From Deltaproteobacteria bacterium (GTDB taxonomy: Bacteria > Desulfobacterota > Desulfarculia > Adiutricales > JAGVGV01), in the NCBI GenBank assembly GCA_020056895.1, contig JAGVGV010000438.1:1-5098 (forward strand): a DNA stretch of 5,098 nt. The letters are read 5' to 3'. Below, in pieces: positions 1-5,098 of this stretch (the first letter of the stretch is position 1; each line of letters starts with the position of its first letter). The translations under genes were made by a program, and so were the position numbers. The notes below the pieces were generated by a model, which was given only the letters and a program-made list of their open reading frames with translations, was not told where the DNA came from and did no database searches.

Positions 1-1
1 T

Positions 2-187
2 CCGCTATACTCCTACAAGGAAAAAGGGCGGACCATCAGCCGAAGACTGAAAACCAGCGAAGAAGCGGACAGATATCGCCAGCAAATACGTAATTTCCGC
101 CGCTTCGAGGAATTGACCCGAGAGTTGGTCTTGATCGGGGAACAATTGAGCGACGTTGCCACCGGGGCGGATAAAAAAACAGACTGA
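2..187 (+). CDS. C-terminal part of a DUF6788-like ORF of an ISKra4-type insertion element (5' end outside window)
   Basis: Reading from base 2 gives about 61 residues ending at a TGA (185-187). The recognisable parts are a KEKGRTISRRL segment, a TSEEADRYRQQI segment and an FRRFEELTRELVLIGEQL helix. This pattern of a basic RT-x-x-RRL motif, then a Y-x-x-x-I-x-x-x-x-x-F helix, resembles the small DUF6788-type proteins encoded just upstream of ISKra4-family transposases. Their function is not established. The start lies before the window, so nothing can be said about the N-terminus or promoter. The end overlaps the transposase reading frame that follows by about 30 bases, and the overlap contains a run of seven A. 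The next gene supports the assignment. I recognised the family by eye, so treat the name as probable. Confidence 0.6.
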   Translation, partial: PLYSYKEKGRTISRRLKTSEEADRYRQQIRNFRRFEELTRELVLIGEQLSDVATGADKKTD

Positions 188-549
188 ATTCGCCATCGAA
201 CCCGACCGGGAAGTAACGCGGCTGGCCGAAAGGATCGGGCGGGAGAAGCATTTCGATCTGGAGGCCGTGGAAGCGGCCCTCCGGACGGCCGTTCTCGCGG
301 CGGGGGTCAAGGTGTTGGAATCGCTCCTGGCCGGCGTAGGCCGGGGCCGGCGGGACGCCTCGGTTTTCCGCGCCTGCGGCGCCCGGATGGAAAGCCGCGG
401 CGTGGAAGAAAAAACCATCCTCACGCTTTTGGGTCCGGTCCGCTTCACCCGCTCCCGGTTCCAATGTCCGGAATGCCGCCAGACCCGCTATCCGGTGCAA
501 CATCCTCTCCGGACGCTTCGAGGACTACTGGGAAGACCGGGCCGCTTGA
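156..549 (+). pseudogene. ISKra4-family-like transposase, internally deleted remnant
   Basis: The N-terminal part reads from about base 156 (TTG start, uncertain because it overlaps the preceding ORF) to about base 494. It has a helical segment (KHFDLEAVEAALRTAVL), a small Cys region (C74), the segment MESRGVEEKTILTLLGPVRF, and a CPEC pair (C104/C107) followed by RYP. This order is typical of the zinc-ribbon N-terminus of ISKra4 transposases. Intact members continue for several hundred residues with a catalytic domain, which is absent here. From base 490, in another frame, the sequence reads IRCNILSGRFEDYWEDRAA and stops at 547-549. This resembles the extreme C-terminus of the same family. 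The remnant therefore looks like both ends of one gene fused by an out-of-frame internal deletion near 490-495. The N-terminal frame itself runs on to a stop at 561-563. It cannot encode an active transposase. It points toward dnaB, which is transcribed convergently. Confidence 0.65.
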
Positions 550-574
550 AAAACGCGGATTGAGGACGCAGGCC

Positions 575-604
575 CCTCCGGTCCAACATGGAAAGAACCG
601 GAGG
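575..604 (-). terminator. Hairpin directly after the dnaB stop codon (possible terminator)
   Basis: A perfect 8-bp inverted repeat (CCTCCGGT / ACCGGAGG, bases 575-582 and 597-604) encloses a 14-base loop. It begins on the base next to the dnaB stop codon (605-607). No T-run follows it on the minus strand, so it is not a canonical intrinsic terminator. It may instead protect the 3' end of the operon mRNA or act together with Rho. Position is the main support. Confidence 0.35.
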
Positions 605-2029
605 TCAATAATACTTCTCTTCCCTCATGGATCGCGTGCGGAAACGGGCCGAGGCGTGGCGGAAAACCAGCGGGACGGTGCCGATGGGGCCGTTTCGTTG
701 TTTACCCACGATCAGTTCCGCCAGCCCTTTCAATTCCTCGTTGTCCTTCTTATAGACTTCCTCGCGATATACGAACGCGATTACGTCCGCGTCCTGCTCG
801 ATGGCCCCGGATTCCCGCAAGTCCGAAAGCATGGGCCGCTTGTCCGGCCGTTCCTCCACTCGCCGGTTTAGCTGGCTCAGAGCCAGGACCGGCACGTTCA
901 GTTCCTTGGCCAATGCTTTCAACGACCGGCTGATTTCGGAAATTTCCTGCTCGCGGGAATCGGTGTTACCCGTGCCGCGCATCAATTGCAGGTAGTCCAC
1001 GACGATCAACCCCAGGGGCACCTTCTGGCGGTCCAGCATGCTTTTAAGCCGCCGGCTTTTGGCCCGCATTTCCAGAACGCCCAAGGCCGGAGTGTCGTCG
1101 ATGTACACGGGGGATGTGTTCAGCTTGGAGGCGGCGGCCGTCAGTAACACCATGGATTCCCGTTTCAGCCGCCCGGTGCGGACGTCCCTCAGGTCCAGAT
1201 CACCCAGGGAACACAAAAGCCGCATCAACACCTGGTCGGTGGACATTTCCAGGCTGAAAAAAGCCACGGCGAACGATTCGCCCTCGCGGTGGTCCCGTTC
1301 ATCCGGAATGGCCGCCTGGATGGCCAGGTTGAGCGCCAGAGCGGTTTTACCCATGGACGGCCGGCCGGCCAGAATGATGAGGTCCGATTTCTGGAAGCCG
1401 CCGGTCAGGTTATCCAGATCGCTGTATCCGCTGGGAATTCCGGTCACGCCTCCGGAACGGGCCATGAGGGCGTTGATGTGGCCGATGGTGCCCTTGAGGA
1501 GCGGGCTGACGTGTTGCAGGGAGCCGGTATCGCGGCCTTCACGAATGGCGAAAATGGCGGCTTCGGCCGAATCGAGCACTTCGGCCACGATGCCGCCCGC
1601 GGCCCGGCTCCGTTCGGTGATCCGGGCGGCGGCGTCGATGAGCCGCCGGAGGGTGGCTTTATCGCGGATGATCCGGCCGTAATGCTCGGCGTTGGCGGCG
1701 GTGGCCACGGCGTCGGCCAACTCGGCCAGGTACGCCGGGCCGCCGATCTTGTCCAGGGCTCCGGCCTTCTTGAGCCCTTCGCTCAAGGTGACCAGATCCA
1801 CCGGTTCGCCGCGTTCGTACAAATCCCGCATGCCCCCAAAGATCAGTCCGTGGGCCTCACGGTAAAAATCATTGGGAGACAGGCGGGATTCCAGAACACG
1901 GGCAATGGCCGAATCGTCCAGCAGTACCGCTCCCAGGAGGGCCTGCTCCGCTTCCAGGCTTTGGGGCGGAACGGAGAGTTCCTCGACCTTCCTGCGCGGT
2001 TTGCCCCGGCTGGCGGACTCCTCGGTCAC
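605..2029 (-). CDS. dnaB: Replicative DNA helicase DnaB
   Basis: DnaB is the hexameric 5'-3' helicase that unwinds DNA at the replication fork and interacts with primase through its N-terminal domain. The product is 474 residues, the normal size for the family. The N-terminal domain starts with PPQSLEAEQALLGAVL (about 21-36). The RecA-like C-terminal domain shows the Walker A motif GRPSMGKT (222-229, catalytic lysine K228), FFSLEM (257-262) with the expected catalytic glutamate, Walker B IVVDYLQL (342-349), the SQLNRRVEERPDKRPMLSDL region (385-404), AIEQDAD (409-415) and the late KQRNGP motif (443-448), which carries the arginine finger. No intein or frameshift is seen. The start is GTG at 2029, the only in-frame start between the rplI stop and the conserved N-terminus. 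No clear Shine-Dalgarno precedes it, and the gap to rplI is 12 bases, so translational coupling is likely. It is the last gene of the operon. Confidence 0.97.
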   Translation of the reverse strand: MTEESASRGKPRRKVEELSVPPQSLEAEQALLGAVLLDDSAIARVLESRLSPNDFYREAHGLIFGGMRDLYERGEPVDLVTLSEGLKKAGALDKIGGPAYLAELADAVATAANAEHYGRIIRDKATLRRLIDAAARITERSRAAGGIVAEVLDSAEAAIFAIREGRDTGSLQHVSPLLKGTIGHINALMARSGGVTGIPSGYSDLDNLTGGFQKSDLIILAGRPSMGKTALALNLAIQAAIPDERDHREGESFAVAFFSLEMSTDQVLMRLLCSLGDLDLRDVRTGRLKRESMVLLTAAASKLNTSPVYIDDTPALGVLEMRAKSRRLKSMLDRQKVPLGLIVVDYLQLMRGTGNTDSREQEISEISRSLKALAKELNVPVLALSQLNRRVEERPDKRPMLSDLRESGAIEQDADVIAFVYREEVYKKDNEELKGLAELIVGKQRNGPIGTVPLVFRHASARFRTRSMREEKYY

Positions 2030-2041
2030 CGGTTCACGGGG

Positions 2042-2488
2042 CTATTCGGCCCGAACCACCTGGACTTTGAGCATGGCGGTCACGTCGCCGTGGAGCTTGA
2101 TGGGCACTTCGAAATCGCCCAGACTCTTGATGGGTTCGGTCAGCTTGATCCGCCGCCGGTCCACGTCGACCCCTTGTTGGGCCAGCGCTTCGGCCAGATC
2201 GATGTTGGTGACGGACCCATACAGCTTGTCTTTATCACCGGCCTTTTGGGCGATGACCACGCTTACCTGCTTGATCTGGCCGGCCAAGTCCTTGGCCCGG
2301 TCCTTTTCTCGCTGAGCCCGGGCTTCGAATTCGGCCCGCTTTTTTTCCATGGACTTAAGATTGGCGGGCGTGGCTTCCAGGGCGAACTGGCACGGAATCA
2401 GGTGATTACGGGCATACCCCCGGGCCACTTTCACGATCTGACCCGTAAAACCCAGGTTTTCCACGTCCTTGACGAGAATGATCTCCAT
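2042..2488 (-). CDS. rplI: 50S ribosomal protein bL9
   Basis: bL9 is a two-domain protein of the large subunit that binds 23S rRNA near the L1 stalk and helps maintain reading frame. The 148 residues match the usual length. The N-terminal RNA-binding domain (about 1-40) contains MEIILVKDVENLGFTGQIV and the glycine/asparagine signature VARGYARNHLIP (21-32). A long charged helix (about 42-75) links it to the C-terminal domain (about 78-148), which includes KLYGSVTNIDLAEAL and RRIKLTEPIKSLGDFEVPIKLH. The signature differs slightly from the common form, with NHLIPCQFA in place of the usual NYLIPKGLA. The ATG start at 2488 has a strong GGGGAGG Shine-Dalgarno about 5 bases upstream. It lies 36 bases after the DUF2232 gene and 12 bases before dnaB, in one transcription unit. 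Confidence 0.96.
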   Translation of the reverse strand: MEIILVKDVENLGFTGQIVKVARGYARNHLIPCQFALEATPANLKSMEKKRAEFEARAQREKDRAKDLAGQIKQVSVVIAQKAGDKDKLYGSVTNIDLAEALAQQGVDVDRRRIKLTEPIKSLGDFEVPIKLHGDVTAMLKVQVVRAE

Positions 2489-2524
2489 CTCTTCCTCCCC
2501 GAACGCGGGCGGCGGCCTTGGCGT

Positions 2525-3625
2525 TTAAGCCGGGCCGGCGGAACCGGCGTTTTTCAGCTTTCGAAAATCCATCCACAAATCAAACAGGCCCAATAAGGCA
2601 ATCGCCAGGGCCAGAACCAATTGCAGGGCGATCAGGGTATAGATCACCGCCCGTATGGCGGGCGGCACCCGTTTCCGGGCCAGCCATTGGGCGGTTACGG
2701 CCAACCCTTGGAAAAAATAGATCAGCCCGGAAATCATCAGCACGTTGATGGCCGCGGCGGACCAAGCGCCATCCGCCCACCAAACCCCGAAGCCGGCCGC
2801 GATCACAACCCAAATCAGCTTTTCGGGCGCCTGCCAGCCGGTCAGATCGGCCAGATGGGGGCTCAAAAAGCCTTTTCTGGCCAAGAAGGGACGAAGCAAC
2901 AGGAAATTGGCCCACGAAACGATCACGCTGGTCAGAATCATCAGCCCGGGAGCCAGCCGAAGCAGCCACCGAGTGATGATTTCCACCTCGGGGTCCGGAG
3001 GCGGCGCCGGACGGCTGGGAACGTCACGTCCCCTGGAGTCCTGATCCCGAAGGGCGTCCGGTCCGGCGCCGGATTCGGTTCCCGGGCCGGGAACCGGTCC
3101 GGGATCGGGCAACGGCTGGCCTTCGCTGATGGCCCGGGACATTTGGACGGCCTGCCGAATCTGAACTTCGATCGAAAGCCGGATCACATCCCGGGGGCTG
3201 TGTCCCGACCCCATACTCAGGGCGAGAAGCGCGGCCACGTTCAGGGCCACTACCAAGCCGGCCGGAATTCCAACCACCCAGGTGACGGACCAGCCTCGGC
3301 CCAACGCTTCTCCCAAACCGATAGCGACGGCGGCGAAGGCCAGAAACACCACGGCGGCGGAAGGATCACCCAGGAAGCTGAACCCCGCCAGGATCACCAG
3401 GGCCGCCAGACCGATCATGGTCAACCCGAACACCCGGCCTCGGGTATGGTAGTGATATACCAGCGGAACGGGCGTCAACACGCCCAGAACCACGCCGAAA
3501 ACCGGGATCAGGTTGATGGCCAGGAAAAAGCCCACGGCCATCCCGGCTCCCCGGTGCAGGGCCGGGTCCTTGAGCGCGGTCCATACGGCCGCCATGGGGC
3601 GTTCCGAGGTTGGTTCCGGGCTCAT
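2525..3625 (-). CDS. DUF2232 / YybS-like integral membrane protein
   Basis: The protein has 366 residues with roughly eight hydrophobic segments, at about 28-57 (possibly a hairpin), 65-85, 90-108, 113-137, 222-245, 268-285, 287-312 and 324-348. The C-terminal half has the features I associate with DUF2232: PEKLIWVVIAAGF (267-279), NVLMISGLIYFFQGLAV (294-310), a basic RKRVPPAIR loop, then a last helix ending in LGLFDLWMDFRKLK (345-358). The family, named after Bacillus YybS, is a presumed inner-membrane protein of unknown function. In many bacteria it is encoded among rpsF, rpsR, rplI and dnaB, as here. The central cytoplasmic or periplasmic stretch (about 171-213) is an unusually proline- and glycine-rich, low-complexity insertion. 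The ATG at 3625 is preceded by AAGGA at suitable spacing. The gap from the rpsR stop is 67 bases and holds no clear terminator. Confidence 0.85.
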   Translation of the reverse strand: MSPEPTSERPMAAVWTALKDPALHRGAGMAVGFFLAINLIPVFGVVLGVLTPVPLVYHYHTRGRVFGLTMIGLAALVILAGFSFLGDPSAAVVFLAFAAVAIGLGEALGRGWSVTWVVGIPAGLVVALNVAALLALSMGSGHSPRDVIRLSIEVQIRQAVQMSRAISEGQPLPDPGPVPGPGTESGAGPDALRDQDSRGRDVPSRPAPPPDPEVEIITRWLLRLAPGLMILTSVIVSWANFLLLRPFLARKGFLSPHLADLTGWQAPEKLIWVVIAAGFGVWWADGAWSAAAINVLMISGLIYFFQGLAVTAQWLARKRVPPAIRAVIYTLIALQLVLALAIALLGLFDLWMDFRKLKNAGSAGPA

Positions 3626-3692
3626 GGCGATCCTTCATCCAACCCGGGAAAACGCGGCCGATAGGGGCCTCGCTTCCCCGGATATATTCGGC

Positions 3693-3956
3693 TTAGGCTC
3701 CGCCGCTGGGCACCATGGCGGTGTACGGCATCAAGGCCATGTACCGAGCCCGCTTGATGGCGAGGGTGAGCTGGCGCTGGTGTTTGGCGCAGTTGCCCGA
3801 GATGCGGCGAGGGACGATCTTGCCTCGTTCCGTGACGAAATTCCGAAGGACTTTCAGGTCCTTGTAGTCGATTTCGTGCTGGTGCTCGGCGCAGAACCGG
3901 CAGACCTTCCGACGGTGGAACGGCTTCCTTTTCCTGGGCGGACGGCGGGTGTTCAT
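3693..3956 (-). CDS. rpsR: 30S ribosomal protein bS18 (zinc-ligand form)
   Basis: bS18 forms a heterodimer with bS6 on the platform of the 30S subunit. The 87 residues contain the family core: RRKVCRFCAEH (15-25), IDYKDLKVLRNFVTERGKIVPRRISGNCAKHQRQL (29-63) and AIKRARYMALMPY (66-78). Four potential metal ligands are present: C19, C22, C56 and H59. This is the pattern expected of the zinc-binding ('C+') version rather than the zinc-free paralogue. A basic arginine/lysine-rich N-terminus precedes them. The ATG at 3956 follows an AAGGAG Shine-Dalgarno 6 bases upstream. The gene follows rpsF after 46 bases, with no ssb between them. Both members of the S6:S18 complex are therefore made from one message, which fits feedback control through the leader upstream of rpsF. 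Confidence 0.97.
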   Translation of the reverse strand: MNTRRPPRKRKPFHRRKVCRFCAEHQHEIDYKDLKVLRNFVTERGKIVPRRISGNCAKHQRQLTLAIKRARYMALMPYTAMVPSGGA

Positions 3957-4002
3957 GGATTGCTCCTTATATTTTTAAAGAGAACCGCGTCGGTTGGACG
4001 GC

Positions 4003-4524
4003 TTAGTCCTCGTAATCGTCTTCCTCATCGGCTTCATCACGGCCGCCGGCCTGTCCACCCCGTTCTTCATAGGGCGCGAACCCGCGCGAACCGCCTTCAC
4101 CCGGCCCGCCGTCGTCGCTTTCGGCGCCCCGTGCGGCCCGTTCCGCTTCACGCGCCGCTTTTTCAGCTTCGCGCTTTTCGGCTTCGGTCTTCAGCCGTTC
4201 CAGTTCCTGTTCGTACTTTTCCGGCGAAAAGTCCTTATCCAGGATGAGGGTCATGTTTTTGTAAATTCGCTCATCGATGCCGATGTTCCGGGCCAGTTCG
4301 GCTTCCAGAGCCGGCGTGCCCATGAAATCCAGCAGGTGGTACACGCCATACATCTGTTTTTCCACCGGATAGGCCAGACGGCGGCGGCCCCAATCCTCAA
4401 AACGGATGATGCGGCCGTCCATGCGCTCGATCAGGCTGGTATAACGTTCTTTTTCCTGATCCAGCTCTTCGGCGGACAACTCGGGGTTTACGAGCAGAAG
4501 GGTTTCATAACGTCGTGCTTTCAT
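4003..4524 (-). CDS. rpsF: 30S ribosomal protein bS6 with long acidic C-terminal tail
   Basis: bS6 binds the central domain of 16S rRNA as a dimer with bS18. From the ATG at 4524 the protein has 173 residues. The conserved fold covers about 1-100: MKARRYETLLLVNPELS (1-17), GRIIRFEDWGRRRLAYPVEKQMYGVYHLLDF (37-67) and an IDERIYKNMTLI strand (83-94). A family member of minimal length would end near residue 100-110. Here there follows a charged helix rich in K, E, A and R (about 103-135), then a glycine-rich, strongly acidic low-complexity tail ending DEADEEDDYED. A TTG one codon earlier (4527) is possible, but ATG is preferred because GGAGG lies 8 bases upstream of it. This is the first gene of the operon, preceded by a promoter and a structured leader. 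Confidence 0.96.
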   Translation of the reverse strand: MKARRYETLLLVNPELSAEELDQEKERYTSLIERMDGRIIRFEDWGRRRLAYPVEKQMYGVYHLLDFMGTPALEAELARNIGIDERIYKNMTLILDKDFSPEKYEQELERLKTEAEKREAEKAAREAERAARGAESDDGGPGEGGSRGFAPYEERGGQAGGRDEADEEDDYED

Positions 4525-4530
4525 CAAAGC

Positions 4531-4592
4531 AACCTCCTCACGGACTTACGGCTCCCCGACTTGGGATTGCGGGGAGCGAGGGGGTACGCCCC
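4531..4592 (-). promoter_or_regulatory. Putative S6:S18-type autoregulatory RNA leader of rpsF
   Basis: On the minus-strand RNA, GCUCCCCG (4577-4570) and CGGGGAGC (4558-4551) form a perfect 8-bp hairpin with an 11-base loop. Outside it, ACCCCCUC (4585-4578) can pair with GAGGAGGU (4539-4532), with one mismatch. This closing helix covers the rpsF Shine-Dalgarno. The 3' side of the internal loop contains two CCG triplets (4551-4549 and 4543-4541). Known S6:S18 leaders consist of a hairpin on a closing stem with a conserved CCG in an asymmetric loop, which the S6:S18 dimer binds to repress translation. The match to that design is my inference from the fold and the gene it precedes. An alternative hairpin, GGGG-CGUA-CCCC (4592-4581), would use the same C-run and expose the Shine-Dalgarno. 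Confidence 0.6.
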
Positions 4593-4606
4593 ACGGACAA
4601 AACACA

Positions 4607-4636
4607 CCCTTACCGCGCCTGATCCGATCCTGTCAA
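4607..4636 (-). promoter_or_regulatory. Sigma70-like promoter for the rpsF operon
   Basis: A perfect -35 hexamer TTGACA (4636-4631, minus strand) is followed, after 18 bases, by the weak -10 candidate TAAGGG (4612-4607). A 17-base spacing gives the poorer GTAAGG. Transcription would start near 4600, leaving a leader of about 75 bases that contains the folded element. The perfect -35 and the position just upstream of a ribosomal operon support the call. The poor -10 limits confidence. Confidence 0.5.
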
Positions 4637-4693
4637 GGATAAAAGGAACATCCAGGATCCACCGCCTAATGTTCGGCCGAGTCCCTAGGCCGT

Positions 4694-4711
4694 CCGGAAG
4701 GCCGCTTCCGG
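4694..4711. repeat. Perfect 7-bp inverted repeat with 4-base loop
   Basis: CCGGAAG (4694-4700) and CTTCCGG (4705-4711) are perfectly complementary around GCCG. Short AGG/CCT flanks (4687-4689 and 4712-4714) could extend the stem after a bulge. No T-run follows on the minus strand, so it is not a clear intrinsic terminator. It lies about 60 bases upstream of the rpsF -35 box and could insulate the operon from transcription out of the transposase remnant. Confidence 0.4.
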
Positions 4712-4849
4712 CCTCGATTTCCGTACCAGACTTGGGAGGGTCTCTATTTGCGACTTTGTGAAGGACGCGGCCCCCGATTTTTGGGCGCGGGTTTCCCTTA
4801 TTGAGTCCAGTCAACGCCCATTCCCAGGTTTTTTCCCGGACCTTCCAGT

Positions 4850-5098
4850 CTATTCGACGGGCAGGGGCGACAGTTCGGCAATCCGGTCGCACGCCGCCAA
4901 CAACCATCCCGTCGAGGGATGGTTCCGGGCCAGGCGGACGATCAGCCGCCGGGCGTGCTCGATGACCCGGCCCGCCAGCCGGATCACATGGAAACGGATC
5001 GGTCCCGCTCTTTCCGAAAACGCCGTTGAAGCGCCCGGCGGGCCGGACGGGAAAGACCGTGATACCGGACCCGATCCATCACCCGTCGAAACCCCTCA
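4850..5098 (-). pseudogene. C-terminal fragment of an IS1380-family-like transposase
   Basis: The minus-strand frame ending at TAG (4852-4850) reads IRFHVIRLAGRVIEHARR, then LIVRLARNHP and LLAACDRIAEL. This resembles the C-terminal end of IS1380-family DDE transposases, where an R-x-[KR]-[LF]-x-x-[IL]-x-x-[RK]-V-[VI]-x-H-[AG]-R pattern precedes the stop. The recognisable part spans about 4850-4999. Further upstream no frame stays open and recognisable: the same frame has a TGA at 5098-5096, another has a TGA at 5081-5079, and the third stops at 4986-4984. The copy is therefore either decayed or frameshifted, and it also continues out of the window. The DDE catalytic residues would lie outside. 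The family call rests on one short motif region. Confidence 0.5.

Larger units (their letters stand above)
4525..4849. other. Non-coding interval between transposase remnant and rpsF
   Basis: No convincing gene lies in this interval. An open frame runs through it on the minus strand (4907-4524), but it starts inside the transposase remnant in a different frame and shows no recognisable protein features. The half near rpsF holds the promoter and structured leader. The distal half holds a 7-bp hairpin (4694-4711) and probably the outer end of the IS1380-like element. A possible edge is the C-run and GATTTTTGGG stretch near 4771, but no partner repeat is inside the window to confirm it. Confidence 0.55.

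Noticed and set aside
5..503. Two minus-strand open frames opposite the transposable-element region
   Set aside because: The plus strand reads as recognisable DUF6788-like and ISKra4-like sequence. The minus frames show only low-complexity arginine, serine and proline stretches.
1289..2596. Long plus-strand open frame (435 codons) opposite dnaB and rplI
   Set aside because: It lies antisense to two clearly recognised genes. Its G-, H- and P-rich composition is typical of the opposite strand of GC-rich coding DNA, and no domain is recognisable.
2621..3664. Plus-strand open frame (347 codons) opposite the DUF2232 gene
   Set aside because: The translation is a run of Q, G, H and R without hydrophobic core or motifs. 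The opposite strand encodes a convincing membrane protein with a Shine-Dalgarno.
3994..4761. Plus-strand open frame (255 codons) opposite rpsF and its leader
   Set aside because: It is a shadow of rpsF. Its phenylalanine-rich stretches are the complement of the charged K/E-rich bS6 helix, and it runs through the promoter region.
4524..4907. Minus-strand open frame (127 codons) ending at the rpsF start
   Set aside because: It begins out of frame inside the transposase remnant, crosses the promoter and leader hairpin, and shows no family features. It is probably chance.
1..5098. CRISPR array, tRNA, rRNA or intein in dnaB
   Set aside because: No regularly spaced repeats, no tRNA cloverleaf or rRNA sequence were noticed. 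DnaB is uninterrupted at normal length, so no intein is present.

Overview
This GC-rich bacterial window is dominated by one minus-strand operon. Read 5'->3' on the minus strand (right to left in window coordinates), it runs rpsF (ribosomal protein bS6), rpsR (bS18), a DUF2232/YybS-like membrane protein, rplI (bL9) and dnaB (replicative helicase). The order rpsF-rpsR-DUF2232-rplI-dnaB, with no ssb between rpsF and rpsR, is what I would expect of Desulfobacterota ('Deltaproteobacteria') and relatives. That placement is an inference from gene order, the general look of the proteins and the kinds of insertion sequences present, not a species call. All five genes look intact. Gaps between them are short (about 12-70 bases), and four of the five have a good Shine-Dalgarno sequence. 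dnaB starts with GTG, lacks an obvious Shine-Dalgarno, and sits 12 bases after rplI, so it is probably translationally coupled.

The stretch upstream of rpsF (about 4525-4849) has no gene but carries regulatory signals. There is a sigma70-like promoter with a perfect TTGACA -35 box and a weak -10. Between promoter and start codon, the leader RNA can fold so that one strand pairs with the rpsF Shine-Dalgarno. An 8-bp GC-rich hairpin sits above that helix, and CCG trinucleotides lie in the internal loop. This matches the general design of the known S6:S18-binding autoregulatory leader. An alternative tetraloop hairpin would compete with the sequestering helix.

Both flanks hold fragments of mobile elements. 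On the left, 2-549 (+ strand, convergent with dnaB) carries the end of a DUF6788-like accessory ORF that overlaps an ISKra4-like transposase. The transposase has lost its middle: its N-terminal part is joined to the last ~19 codons in another frame, apparently through a short microhomology (ATCCGG). On the right, 4850-5098 (- strand) carries the C-terminal end of an IS1380-family-like transposase, co-oriented with and upstream of the operon.

I see no wholly new system. The points most worth a second look are the putative S6:S18 leader switch, the microhomology-scarred transposase remnant, the hairpin abutting the dnaB stop, the proline-rich insertion in the DUF2232 protein and the acidic tail on bS6.
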